Below, in pieces: positions 43,904-54,936 of a DNA stretch of 64,000 bases (positions are counted from its first letter, which is position 1; each line of letters starts with the position of its first letter). Where the stretch lies: the NCBI GenBank assembly GCA_014529385.2, contig CM043942.1:21562991-21626990 (forward strand), read 5' to 3'. The notes under the pieces are model-generated. The model was not told the origin of the DNA. It did not search any database and saw nothing but the letters and a program-made list of their open reading frames with translations. The translations under genes were made by a program, and so were the position numbers. Origin of the DNA: Adiantum capillus-veneris (Eukaryota > Streptophyta > Polypodiopsida > Polypodiales > Pteridaceae).

Positions 43904-44924
43904 TTATCTGCTAACAACTCCCAATGCAAAAGCAATATCAGGACGTGTAGCAATCATAGCATACATCAAACTTCCAACTGCATATGAATAAGGCACTTTT
44001 GCCATTTCAACCTTTTCCTCTTCAGACTTAGGGCAATCATTTTTAAAAAGTTTCACATATGGAGGCAGTGGAGTACTCAATGTCTTCCCCGTCTCCATAT
44101 TGAAACGCTTGAGCACTTTAGCAATGTACTCAGATTGAGACAAATAGACCAATTTCTTCCATCTGTCTCGCGTAATACGCATGCCAAGGATATGGCTTGC
44201 TTCACCCATGTCTTTCATTTCAAAGTTTGCATGTAACTCTGACTTCAAAGCTGAAATCTCATCCCTGCATTTCCCAGCAATTAACATATCATCCACATAA
44301 AGGACCAAAATCAGCAAAATACCATCTTTAGCTCACTTAGTGTAGAGGCAATGATCCATAATATTGCTACGTTTGTAGCCTTGAGAAAGCATGAACGAGT
44401 AGAATTTACGATACCACTCCCTTGATGACTGTTTTAGACCGTAAAGAGTCTTTCTAACTGACACTCCAAGTCTTCATTGCCCTTCTCAACAAAACCTTCT
44501 GGCTGCTGCATATAAACTTCTTCTTGAAGATCACCATGCAAGAACGCCGTCTTGACATCCATCTGGTCAAGTTCCATGTCATCTTTAGCAACCAACGCAA
44601 GTACACACCGCAGAGTAGTCATCTTGACAACCGGAGAAAAGATCTCATCAAAGTCAATACCCTGCTGCTGCTTAAATCCTTTAGCAACAAGCCGTGCCTT
44701 GTACTTGGGTTTATTATCATGAGGTGTAATTTTCTTCTTGTATACCCATTTGCATGGTAATGCCTTTTTACATTTAGGCAACCGAACCAACTTCCAAGTT
44801 TGATTCTTATGCAACGAGTCCATTTCTGATGCATAGCCTTCTCCCACTTCGCCTTGTCATCCATTGACATGGCTTCCTTATAGCAGGAAGGCTCTCCGCA
44901 ATCTGTCAACATAATGTAGTCCAA
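43904..44924 (-). pseudogene. Element H reverse transcriptase
   Basis: 44924-44434 contains YKEAMSMDDKAKWEKAM, a frame change, NQTWKLVRLP, CKWVYKKK, YKARLVAKGFKQQQGIDFDE, QMDVKTAFLHGDLQEEVYMQ and EGFVEKG. After further frame changes 44317-43904 holds LVLYVDDMLIAGKC with the intact Y-V-D-D active site, ILGMRITRDR, LSQSEYIAKVLKRFNM and VGSLMYAMIATRPDIAFALG. All conserved blocks are present; at least three frame breaks prevent translation as one piece. Confidence 0.92.
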
Positions 44925-44951
44925 TGAGGGAGTAAATCTATCAAGAGGCCT

Positions 44952-46060
44952 TTAAACTCTTGTAGACCTTCTAATAACTGCTTGAGCCGATTGTCTGTCA
45001 GCAACATCTTGTACTACAGGAGGATTTTGCACTTGTTGTCTGACATTAGGCACTTCAACCCTATTGTGGACAATTCCATCTTCTTGGAAGATAACTCTCC
45101 TGACCTCCACTGTATGCACAGGCTTCTTATGCATCTTTTCTTCATTGAAGTATACATCATTGCTGCGAACTATCTTTTTAGCTTCAGGATCCCATAAGCG
45201 AAATCCCATCTCGCCAGGATTGCCATAGCCAAGAAATATGCTTTTTTTTTACTTAGGAGCCAACTTGCTTCGAAACTCCTTTGGAACATGGCAATACGCT
45301 TCACAGCCAAAGACTCTAAGATGCTTGTAAGAAGGTGACTTCCCAAACCAAATCTCTTCAGGTACCTTCTCATCCAAAGCCTTGTTAGGAGATCTATTAA
45401 TAAGATGGACAGCAGTTGCTAACGCTTCCGTCCAAAATCCATTAGGAAACTCTGCATTAGACAACATGCTACGTAACTTCTCTTGTATGGTACGGTTCAT
45501 CCTCTCAGCAACACCATTTGTGGAGGGTTATATGGAGCAGTCAACTCTCTTTTGATACCTTTGGAATCACAAAAATTCTGAAAGACTTTGGTGACATACT
45601 CACCACCATTGTTTGACCTTAAGCACTTGACTTTCTTGCCAGACTGATTCTCCACTAATGCCACAAAATTCTAAAATTTTGAAAGAACTTCATCCTTCTT
45701 CCTGAGAGGATATACCCACACTTTCCTTGAGAAGTCATCAATGAATGTAACAAAGTACAATGAACCTCCCATGGATACGTTAGGCATAGGTCCACAGACA
45801 TCACTATGCACTAAATCTAATGGCTCACTTTTTCGAGTGCTTCCCCTTTTGTGTGGTGACTGTGTTTGTTTACCATAAAGACAATGCTCACAAACTAAAA
45901 AGTCTGAGAAATTGAAGCCAGGCACATAACCAAAACGAGATAATATTTTCATTCCCTTTTGAGACATATGCCCTAACCGGCGATTCCACAAAGAAACACT
46001 TGGCTGATCGGTTACACAAATTACATGGTTTTTAACATTGGATACATGTAGCATGTACAA
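44952..46060 (-). pseudogene. Element H integrase, with a changed catalytic residue
   Basis: 46060-45671 carries the zinc finger (LWNRRLGHMSQKGMKIL, CEHCLYGKQ) and the first catalytic block LDLVHSDVCGPM. Next comes VKCLRSNNGGEYV, where copia integrases have S-D-N-G-G-E; the second catalytic Asp is Asn. The Glu block NGVAERMNRTIQEKL is kept after a one-base frame change near 45525. The C-terminal part has LINRSPNKALDEKVPEEIWF and GFRLWDPEAKKIVRSNDVYF. There is a stop at about 45250. Confidence 0.88.
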
Positions 46061-46159
46061 AGTCCCAGACTTTGAACCATGTGTTACTACTAAAGAACCT
46101 TTGGTGATCTTCCACGAGCTATCACCAAATGTGTAGTAATATCATGCGTGATCCAATTG

Positions 46160-46384
46160 TCATATACTAATCAAGCTTTTGGTAAGCTTCGGCACGTGTC
46201 TCACATTCTTGAGCATGAATGAAGAACCATTCTGAAATTTCAGCTGCACATCGCCGACACCAACTATGTCGCAAGCAAAATCATTGCCAAGACAAACACG
46301 ACCTTTACGGGCTGCATCATATGTACTGAACGACTCTCTGTGAGGAGTCACATGAAACGATGCACCTGAGTCAATAACCCAATC
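46160..46384 (-). pseudogene. Element H protease
   Basis: DWVIDSGASFHVTPHRESF holds the intact D-S-G active site, followed by VCLGNDFACDIVGVGDVQL and LKNVRHVPKLTKSLISI, the usual copia protease order. An in-frame TAG at 46384-46382 separates it from gag; CAG-to-TAG mutation or readthrough would both be compatible. Confidence 0.9.
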
Positions 46385-47306
46385 CTATAAATCATAGTCA
46401 TCAGTGGCAACCAAAAATGTTGAATCCATGGCAGATGTGAGATAAATGTCTCCATCAGAATCTTCAACAAAAACATTGTTGTTCTCTTCAATCTTTATAC
46501 TACTTTCCTTAGTCTTGCCTTCTTCCCACTTCTTGTCTTTACCTTTCTCTTGTTTCCACTTTCGACAGTCTTTCTTCATATGACCCTTTTTGTGACAATG
46601 ATAGCACTCAATGTCTTTTCGGCCACGTGATTTGCTATGAGATTTTCCTCTCTGATTCTTCTTGCCCTTTTCTTGTGATCGACCACGAACAACGAGAGCA
46701 TTGCTAGTACCACGAGAAGTATCAAGATTCTTCCTGCTAACCTCTTCAGTGAGCAAATTGCCCTCAACATCATCACATGTTAAACCATCAGGAGGTGCTG
46801 AGTTACTTATGGCTGTGCAAAAAGTATCCCAACTTTCTGGCAACGTAACTAGCGAGAACATTGCTTTGATTGAATTGTCGAAATTGACTCCCTGTGCAGA
46901 AAGCTGACTGAAAATTGTGTTGAACTCATTGAGGTGGTTGCACATGGGTGTGTCCTCATCCATCTTCAAATCAACTAACTTTTTCAGCCAATAAACCTGT
47001 GATGCTGCACTTTGCTTCTCATCCAGGTCACATAACTTCTTCCACATCTCATAACTAGTCTTTGCCATGTTCACATTGAAGTACACATTTTTTGACAGTC
47101 AGCATGATGGTGGACTTGGCAAGCTCATCCAACTCCTCCCAGTCATACTCATCCATATCCTCAGGCTTTATCCCCTTCATCTTTATCGCCCGGATCTGCT
47201 TCTTCTGTACTAGGACATTGTAAATTTGTTCCTTCCAAAATAGGAAGTTAGTGCCATCCAACTTCTCAATGTTGAACAAAGAGTTCTCCGATGATGAAGC
47301 CATCAC
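46385..47306 (-). pseudogene. Element H gag (UBN2 type)
   Basis: The start MMASSSENSLFNIEKLDGTN at 47306 is followed by FWKEQIYNVLVQKK. A frame change near 47085 leads to FNVNMAKTSYEMWKKL, YWLKKLVDLKMDEDTPM, HLNEFNTIFSQLSAQGV and LVTLPESWDTFCTAIS. The zinc knuckle CYHCHKKGHMKKDC fits C-x2-C-x4-H-x4-C. The C-terminus is acidic. This is a standard copia gag with one frameshift. Confidence 0.92.
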
Positions 47307-48332
47307 TCGACAAGGAACAAAAGTGATAGATCCGCTCTACTAAAGAAGATGATAGAAAACCTGGAAAATTTTGGCAGAGTCTCCCCTGCAAAACTGACTT
47401 CTGAACCCAAAACAAATGTGTACAATGACTAAAACGCTGAGCAAAGTGGCTAAACCGGCAAGATAAAATCTCAAAGAACTGTCAATGTCTCCAACTCTAG
47501 AAGAGTGTCTCTGACCAACTGAACATTGTCAAAGGCATAAGCATAAAGATGACAGCAATGCCAACAATGGCGGGTCAGCAGATCCACACCAATACTGCAC
47601 TAACCGCATAAACATACATCCTATGTCGATGCCGAAACTATGGGGATGTTGGGGGCTCACTCCAAAACCTGTATCACCGAAAGGATCTCCACATTTGAGA
47701 ATCCCCTAGCTCAATAAAACCTCACTACAACCCTCAACAATAGGCTTTGCATATTTCCATCACAATATATAAACCGCGTAAGATCTTACATCAACCACAG
47801 AAACCCTTTTCTGTAATCGCTGTGGCGGTTTGTCTGATATAACAGACCCTCAAGACCTTACATCAGATATGCATGTGACAGACATTGCAGAAAGAGTCTG
47901 CACCGAAAACCTGTACGCAGAAGAACCGACGGGGGTAGACCACCCTGCTGTCTGAACTGAATATCTCTCAAATTAAGCAAAATTTGTAGAAACTTCCTTC
48001 TACAAAGTTGTAGACCATGCAAAAACGGTTGGGATAGCGAGAATGGACCTGAAATGTGTTGTTTTTACAAGTCAAAATAGATCTATAAAAAACTGCACCT
48101 GTGTACCCTAGATGTGCAGGCAATCTGAGTGCCGTATCTCAAAATTGGTGAGGATTTTGAGAAAACGTTTTTCTGCAAAGTTGAAGAAGACCAAAAACCG
48201 GTCAGAAATTACGAGAATTGACTTGAATAAAGACGTTTTGGTAGGCCAAAATAGATCTGCAAAAACGTGCTACAGTTTTTGCTGCTTCTCTGTCTGCTTC
48301 CCCGCTGAGCTCCAATGGTGCTCCCAATCCCT
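47307..48332 (-). other. Element H leader
   Basis: About 1 kb between primer site and gag. CAGCAAAAACTGTAG-type and AAAACGT-rich words recur near 48000-48100 and 48150-48270, a diverged internal repeat. There is no gene. Confidence 0.7.
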
Positions 48333-48346
48333 GAGCTCTGATACCA
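48333..48346 (-). promoter_or_regulatory. Element H primer-binding site
   Basis: The minus strand reads TGGTATCAGAGCTC two bases after the LTR end TCTTCA. It is the standard copia site complementary to initiator tRNA-Met. Confidence 0.92.
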
Positions 48347-48348
48347 GT

Positions 48349-48551
48349 TGAAGAGTGTGTGCGAGAACGTGTGTGTATGTGCAGCAATGGAGAAGAGAGG
48401 AGACCCAGATTTGGGTGGACTCCAAACACAATAGTGTTAGGGTTATGAGTCCTTATTCTTTTGTATAGAATGAATGGTCAGTGTTAGTTCCCGGTTAGTG
48501 TTCGGCCACCCAACACTTAGGCGCGGCACATTGGGCTTTACCACCCCAACA
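48349..48551 (-). repeat. Element H 5' LTR (203 bp)
   Basis: On the plus strand it starts TGAAGAGTGTG and ends CCACCCCAACA, nearly identical to the copy at 43044-43248. Confidence 0.95.
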
Positions 48552-48556
48552 CTCCA

Positions 48557-49751
48557 TAGCATAATATTCTCCAAAAAACTTTGCAATTGGTACATAGTTG
48601 CCTACAAAGCAACCGTCAACAACATGACCATCAACAGCATGGCACAAACCTTTGGCAACCTGTCTTCCAATGGTGCTTCTTCTTGGAGAACCAGGCCTAC
48701 CTGATTCTCAAGCATACCCTCTATTGTAGGTCTTTGAATGACATACCCCTCATACTTGACTCACCATGCAAGTCTTCGTCTGCCATAGCCTTTGATGCTC
48801 CATCTTCAACCACTTCAGGTGAGAGCAAGTCGGATTGCTCAATCATCAGCTCTTGAATGTAAACCTCCTCTTCTAGGACCGCTTCTACAACCATATCATT
48901 TTCTAAGAAAAAGAGAAATACATGATCTATTCCCTCGTTCTCTGGTATGTTGACATCGTCCACACCTTCTGGAATGCACTACCGCTCTTCAACACAATCG
49001 GTAGGGCAAGGTTGCCCAACCCCCTGGCTAGCTTCAACCATCTCTTTGCCAACATCTTCAAACTTGTCGTGAGCTCTGATCCATAGCTTCATTTGATTCT
49101 TCATGCATACACACTTTGGCTAGGACCGCATCCTTGCTAATCAAGCTAATACACTCTTGTACAGCAGCATACCAAACTATAGGTACAAATTGAAACGAAT
49201 TTCTTTCGGCACATGATGAAGCTCCGTTGTCGAGCTATACCCATGAGTTGGAGGCTTCAACAAGCCCATCTCCAACTTCCTCTTTGCTTTCCTTTTCTTT
49301 ACCTTCGCCAAGCAAACCATTTGCGCATAGTCCTCTGCACCACCACACTCGACCTTGTCCTTGATTCGCGGATGCAAGCAAGCTAGAAACTGCTCTCGTT
49401 TGAAATGATCTCCATTACGCACACATGTAACAGCAGCTATTCGCTCCCAAATAGACTCAAATTTATCCAAAAACAATGCAAAATCTTCACTTACATTCTG
49501 CTCAGCGACTACCAATCTACAACCTTCAATCCTTCAAACCAAGCTTTGGCTCGTCCTTTTAAAACCAATGGTAGTGCCTTCAATTTGACTTCATCTCCAC
49601 ACATTCTCATCTACAATAGGTATAGCTCCAAATTGGAAAACCAATTGTAGCCTCTTCTTCTCCAAAAAGCACCAATTTGATATCAGGCATCATCTTTAGG
49701 CTTTAAATCTTCACCGAGGAGCAATCAGTAGATCCTCATTGGGGGCTCCAC
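48557..49751 (-). pseudogene. X internal region 1, gag-like protein (right of H)
   Basis: The minus strand starts near 49690 (DIKLVLFGEEEAT), quickly shifts frame, and continues EDFALFLDKFESIWERIAAV, QFLACLHPRIKDKVECGG and a Lys-rich tail to 49177. Compared with unit 2, about 30 residues around KRFVEAFQKR are missing. Further on, DVNIPENEGIDHVFLFFLEN and QSDLLSPEVVEDGASKAMAD correspond to unit 2. A TAG follows VEER in both units, so it predates the duplication. Confidence 0.75.
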
Positions 49752-51810
49752 TGATGGAAAGGGAGAAGGGGGAACACACCCAGCACTCCAAGCCTACCTC
49801 TCTATAGCCCAAGATAAATTCCACACCCCTAACCACACAGAATCAAACACACTAACACACACACACTTTTTGCAAACCTCCAATGCATCGGCTCGCCTTT
49901 AAGCACCGGCTATACACACCAACCACGAACACTTCAGCCCTTAATTGACCTGACAACACACCATCAACTCTGACTATACCTAATGATACACACAATTCCC
50001 AAATCGGCAATCTCACATACCGTCGACTCACGCTATCACTTCTCATATCTCTCTCTCTCTCTCTCTACGCACACGCGCGCACCCACACACACACACACAC
50101 ACGTGTGGTCCGGAGCCAATGCTGCCATGGACTAGCACAAGACAAGACGAAGAAACAAAATGATCCGAGTTGAGCAGAGCAGCCACCATAAACAATAGAA
50201 AAACCATGCATCAAAACACATATGCGGGTACAATGATGGCATCAACGGCCACGACAATCCCTGCTTTTCGCTTGCGGCCTCACTTTTCAATTATCGGCCA
50301 CCCTCGTTGGCAGCTCTCTTGCTCTTCACCGCCCTCCAATGGTGACCCTCTTGGCCTCTTCAACTGCTTCCCATGCAGCCCTCGTCCCTGTTCATGGTCA
50401 GCACCCTTGCGGCCTCCAATCCCCTCATGCTTGCATGCAGCTCCGTTTTTAGCCCTCCACAGTCCTCTCCTTGTACCTCCCTCTTTTCTACCTGAGCCAC
50501 TCGCCGCCTTCAATCCACCTCCCCTCATTGGCAACAGCCCTCAGCTTTGCTCAGCTTCTCCAAGCTCTTGCTCATAGCCTTCCCTCCGCAACTCATTGTC
50601 GGCTTTTATTTTAAGTGCAGATTTTGGCCCACCATGACAACCTGTAGCTCTCAGACCACCCTTCTACTCACTGCAGCGACCATACAGCTCCTCCTTTCCT
50701 CGTAGCCTTGCTCATGATAGGCCTTCTATCCTCTATAAGCCATCCACAGCGCCCTCCTGGCCGACATCATACTGCAACTCCTTTTTGTCCTCCGTAGTGC
50801 CTTGCAGGCATCCTTTTCCTCCTCTCATCGTAGCACCAACTCCACCCTCTCTCATGAGCTCTCGGCCCCCACTTGGCTTCGCTATCTTTCCCTTATCCTC
50901 CCCTGGCCTCTCCAGATGGCAGCTTCTTTCTTGCTCTCCGAACCATTTCACGGCCAGCCCTCTGGCACCCTCAAACTCTGCAATGCTACATTGCTACCAA
51001 GTGGCGCATGCCCTTCGACACAACCTCACGCCCTACAACTTCCTGCCCAGGTCGCCCTTGCAACTGGCGAGCCCCTCTCCTTTGCTTCTGGCCCATGGCT
51101 CCCGTTTTTGCCCTTGCATGGCCACCAGGTGGTGCTTCTGATCGCCCCCCTCGGACTCCTCCTCGTTCTAGTGCAAACTGTAGCACCACCTTGTGCATGC
51201 AGAACCTGACTCCCCTTTTTTTATTAATAGCTCTAAGCTATTTTCAGCTTGAATTCCAAACACTGCTTGGTCCCTTGTCCCACGAGAGAATGCTCGCTCT
51301 GCACGACTATCGCGAGCTCCACATACCTTAGCACCGGGATCCAGGCCCTTGTGCCAAGGCCATCATGGATGCAAGTAAATATAAACCGCTCCACAAAGTC
51401 AATCCTCTGATGCCGAGATCTCCGTCGGGCGAGGTCGCCATGATCACTTTCGACTTCGAGCTCAATGCGACATTCAACATACCCCAAGAGATGGACTCGA
51501 CCTTCATTCTGGCACAACTTCCTCCCAAGAACTTGAATAACAAGCCAAAAAACCCAAACTGTAGAGCACAGCCGAGGCACAGAAAAAGATATCAATCACC
51601 GAGCTTTAGGCATTTGTAAGCATCCCGACTAGTAGAGCTCCAAAACCCATCATCAACCTGTAAATTGCCGCATTTGACGTACATATCCCCACCGCACCTG
51701 CTCCAATATGCATATAAGTCCTCTCGAAGTCCGATATCATCATCCTGCCTAATGTCGTGCACCTGTTTGCTGGCTACTCCCTGGGTCGAAACAAACTAGG
51801 TGCGCCATCA
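49752..51810 (-). repeat. X LTR copy 2 (2,059 bp, complete)
   Basis: It starts TGATGGAAAGGGAG and ends GCGCCATCA on the plus strand; TGATGG and CCATCA are inverted. The purine tract (minus GAGGGGGTGGGCAA) abuts the right end. It includes CT and CA microsatellites (about 50047-50100) and a GC-rich kilobase (50230-51210) where plus-strand frames of 118-152 residues stay open. I could not identify a clear tRNA primer site next to the left end (minus TGGAGCCCCCAATGAGG). Confidence 0.88.
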
Positions 51811-51908
51811 TTGCCCACCCCCTCGTTGAGCATTCATGCTCAATCATTGCATTATTTAGGTACTAGTACTGCATAATAAGAGAACTGCAATGTAGGTATG
51901 TACATAGG

Positions 51909-53506
51909 CTAGATAAGAGTAGATAGAGACAAAGGGTCATTTGCTGTAGAACCCTCCAGGGCAAATGGAAAGCCGTGAGCTTTCCCAAGCATGATTACGA
52001 CTCCTCCTAAATCAAATTGGCGGTACGGAGCATCGACATCCATCTGAACTACATGCATATTCCACCCTTCCTTTGCACCTGCAAGCCCAAAAATCAACCT
52101 CTTGTACAACTTCGCATAGAACCGATCTTCAACAACGTGTATCCATACGTCGCCTTCATACACAAAACAAGCCTGTAAACCAACCTGTGAAGCATCTGCA
52201 CCATACACCTTTATCCTCTCACCTGCTAGAGAGCCCTCCATAGCATAATCTTCTCCCAAAAAACTTTGCAATCGGTACATCGTTGCCTACAAAGCAACCG
52301 TCAACAACATGACCATCAACAGCATGGCACAAACCTTTGGCAACCTGTCTTCCAATGGTGCTTCTTCTTAGAGAACCAAGCGTACCTGATTCTCAAGCAT
52401 ACCCTCTATTGTAGGTCTTCGAATGACATACACCTCATACTTGAATCACCATGCAAGTCTTTGTCTGCCATAGCCTTTAATGCTCCATCTTCAACCACTT
52501 CAGGTGAGAGCAAGTCGGATTGCTCAAACATCAGCTCTTGAATGTCAACCTGCTCTTCTAGGACCACTTCTACAACCATATCATCTGCTAAGCAAAACAG
52601 AAATCCATGATCTATTCCCACATTCTCTAGTATGTTGACTTCATCCACACCTTCTGTAATGCACTACCGCTCTTCAACACAATCGGTAGGGCAAGGTTGC
52701 CCAACCCCCTGGCTAGCTTCAACCATCTCTTTGCCAACATCTTCAAACTTGTCCTGTGAGCTCTGATCCATATCTTCATTTGATTCTTCATGCATACACA
52801 CTTTGGCTAGGACCGCATCCTTGCTAATCAAGTTAATACACTCTTGTACATTAGCATACCAAACTGGAGGTACAAATTGAAACGAATTTCTTTCGGCACA
52901 TGATGAAGCTTCGTTGTTGAGCTATACCCATGAGTTTCAGGCTTCAACAAGCCCATCTCCAACTTCCTCTTTCCTTTCCTGCTCTTTACCTTCGCCAAGC
53001 AAAACCATTTGCGCATAGTCCTGCTCTTTACCTTCGCCAAGCAAAACCATTTGCGCATAGTCCTTTGCACCACCACACTCGACCTTCTCCTTGATTCGCG
53101 GATGCAAGCAAGCTAGAAACTGCTCTTGCTTGAAATGATCTCCATTACGCACACATGTAACAGGAGCTAGTCTCTCCCAAATAGACTCAAATTTATCCAA
53201 AAACAATGCAAAATCTTCATTGTTATTCTGCTTCAGCTTTCTCAATTGTTCACCCAAGTCCGATGGAGAAACCCGCTTCTGAAAAGCTTCAACAAACCGC
53301 TTGTGAATGTTGCTCAGCGATTGCCAATCTACAACCTTCAATCCTACAAACCAAGCTTTGGCTCGTCCTTGTAGAACCAATGGTAGTGCCTTCAATTTGG
53401 CTTCATCTTCACACATTCTCATCTGCAATAGGTATAGCTCCAAATTGGAAAACCAATTTGTAGCCTCTTCTTCTCCAAAAAGCACCAATTTGATATCATG
53501 CATCAT
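51909..53506 (-). pseudogene. X unit 2 gag-like protein with novel C-terminal domain
   Basis: From Met 53506, about 190 residues form a gag core: FGEEEATNWFSNLELYLLQM, LVLQGRAKAWFVGL, FVEAFQKRVSPSDLGEQL, DFALFLDKFESIWERLAP and QFLACLHPRIKEKVECGG. A 42-bp tandem duplication (two DYAQMVLLGEGKEQ units) follows. Later frames give an acidic region (FEDVGKEMVEASQGVGQPC, LLSPEVVEDGALKAMADKD), then a domain at 52280-51909: GERIKVYGADASQVGLQACF, GDVWIHVVEDRFYAKLYKRL and GWNMHVVQMDVDAPYRQFDL. The last part matches no family I know. Frame changes or introns separate the pieces. No zinc knuckle or protease is seen. Confidence 0.75.
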
Positions 53507-53564
53507 CTTCAGGCTTTAAATCTTCACCCAGGAGCAATCAGTAGATCCTCATTGGGGGCTCCAT

Positions 53565-54936
53565 CGATGGAAAGGGGGAAGGGGAAACACACCCAGCACA
53601 CTCCAAGCTTGCCTCTCTATAGCCCAGGATAAATTCCACACCCCTAACCACACAGAATCACACACACACACACACTTTCTACCAACCTCCAATGCATCAG
53701 CTCGCCTTTAAGCACCGGCTATACACACCAACCACAAACACTTCAGCCCTTAATTGATGTGACAACACACCATCAACTATGACTATACCTGATAATACAC
53801 AAAACTCCCAAATCGGCAATCTCACATACCATTGACTCACGCTATCACTTCTCATCTCTCTCTCTCTCTACACACACACACACACCCGTGTGGTCCGGAG
53901 CCAATGCTACCATGGACTAGCACAAGACAAGACAAAGGAAAAAAATGATCCAAGTCGAGCAGCCACCATAAACCATAGAAAAACCATGCATCAAAACACA
54001 TATGCGGGTACAATGATGGCATCAATGGCCACGACAATCCCTGCTTTTCGCTTGCAGCCTCACTTTTCAATTATCGGCCACCCTCGTTGGCAGTTCTCTT
54101 GCTTTGCACCACCCTCCAATGGTGCCCCTCTTGGCCTCTTCAACTGCTTCCCATGCGGCCCTCGGCCCTGTTCATAGTCAGCACCCTTGCGGCCTCCAAT
54201 CCCTCATGCTTGCCTGCAGCTCCGTTTTTAGCCCTCCAAACTCTTGCACAGGTTGCCCTTGCAATTGGCAAGTCCCTCTCCTTGTACCTACTTACGGCCT
54301 TCCCTCTTTTCTACGTGAGCCATTGGCCGCCTTCAATCCACCTCCCCTCACTGGCCGCAGCCCTCGGCTCTTCTCAGCTTCTCCAAGCTCTTGTCCATAG
54401 CCATCCCTCTGCAACTCATTGTCGGATTTGCTTTAGGTGCTAATTTTGGCCCACCATGACGACCTGTAGCACTCAGACCACCCTTCTACTCACTGCAGCG
54501 ACCATACAGCTCCCACCTTTCCTCGTAGCCTTGCTCATGATAGGCCTTCTATCCTCTGCAAGCCATCCAAAGCGCCCTCCTCACCGACATTGTACTTCAA
54601 CTCCTTTTTGTTCTCCGTAGTGCCTTGCAGGCTTCCTTTTCCTCCTCTCACAGTAGCACCAACTCCACCCTCTCTCATGAGCTCTCGGCCCCCACTTGGC
54701 TTCGCTATCTTTCCCTTATCCTCCCCTGGTCTCTCCAGATGGCATCTTCTTTCTTGCTCTCCGAACCATTCACAGCCAGCCCTTTGGCGCCCTCAAACTC
54801 TGCAATGCTACATTGCTACCTAGTGGCGCATGCCCTTCGACTCAACCTCGCCCTCTCCAGCTTCCTGCACAGGTTGCCCTTGCAACTGGCGAGCCCCTCT
54901 CCTTTGCTTCTAGCCCATGGCTCCCGTTTTTGCCCT
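53565..54936 (-). repeat. X LTR copy 3, cut by element B
   Basis: It starts CGATGGAAAGGG and follows LTR2 closely until GTTTTTGCCCT, where the LTR of element B begins. The remaining 600-700 bp are not found on the other side of B. Confidence 0.88.

Larger units (their letters stand above)
43039..48556 (-). mobile_element. Element H: nearly complete Ty1/copia retrotransposon
   Basis: Target duplication CTCCA is at 43039-43043 and 48552-48556. The LTRs are 43044-43248 and 48349-48551 and differ at roughly fifteen positions. A primer site, gag, protease, integrase, reverse transcriptase, RNase H and polypurine tract follow in copia order on the minus strand. The element is 5.5 kb. Several stops and frame changes and a catalytic change in integrase make it inactive. 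It interrupts the C-terminal domain of X unit 1. Confidence 0.95.
40498..54936 (-). mobile_element. Array X: two non-autonomous gag-like LTR elements sharing the middle LTR
   Basis: Three long LTRs (40498-42614, 49752-51810, 53565-54936 truncated) alternate with two internal regions. LTR2 shows TGATGG/CCATCA ends. Each internal region carries a gag-like protein and a downstream domain but no protease, reverse transcriptase or integrase. Copia element H interrupts the first internal region and element B cuts off the third LTR. The LTR-internal-LTR-internal-LTR arrangement is a product of unequal recombination between LTRs. Units are about 3.7-3.8 kb once H is removed. Similarity between copies is high, so the array is rather recent. 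Confidence 0.85.

Noticed and set aside
49735-49751. Minus TGGAGCCCCCAATGAGG as a tRNA primer site of X
   Set aside because: It stands at the right position but I could not match it with confidence to a plant tRNA 3' end.
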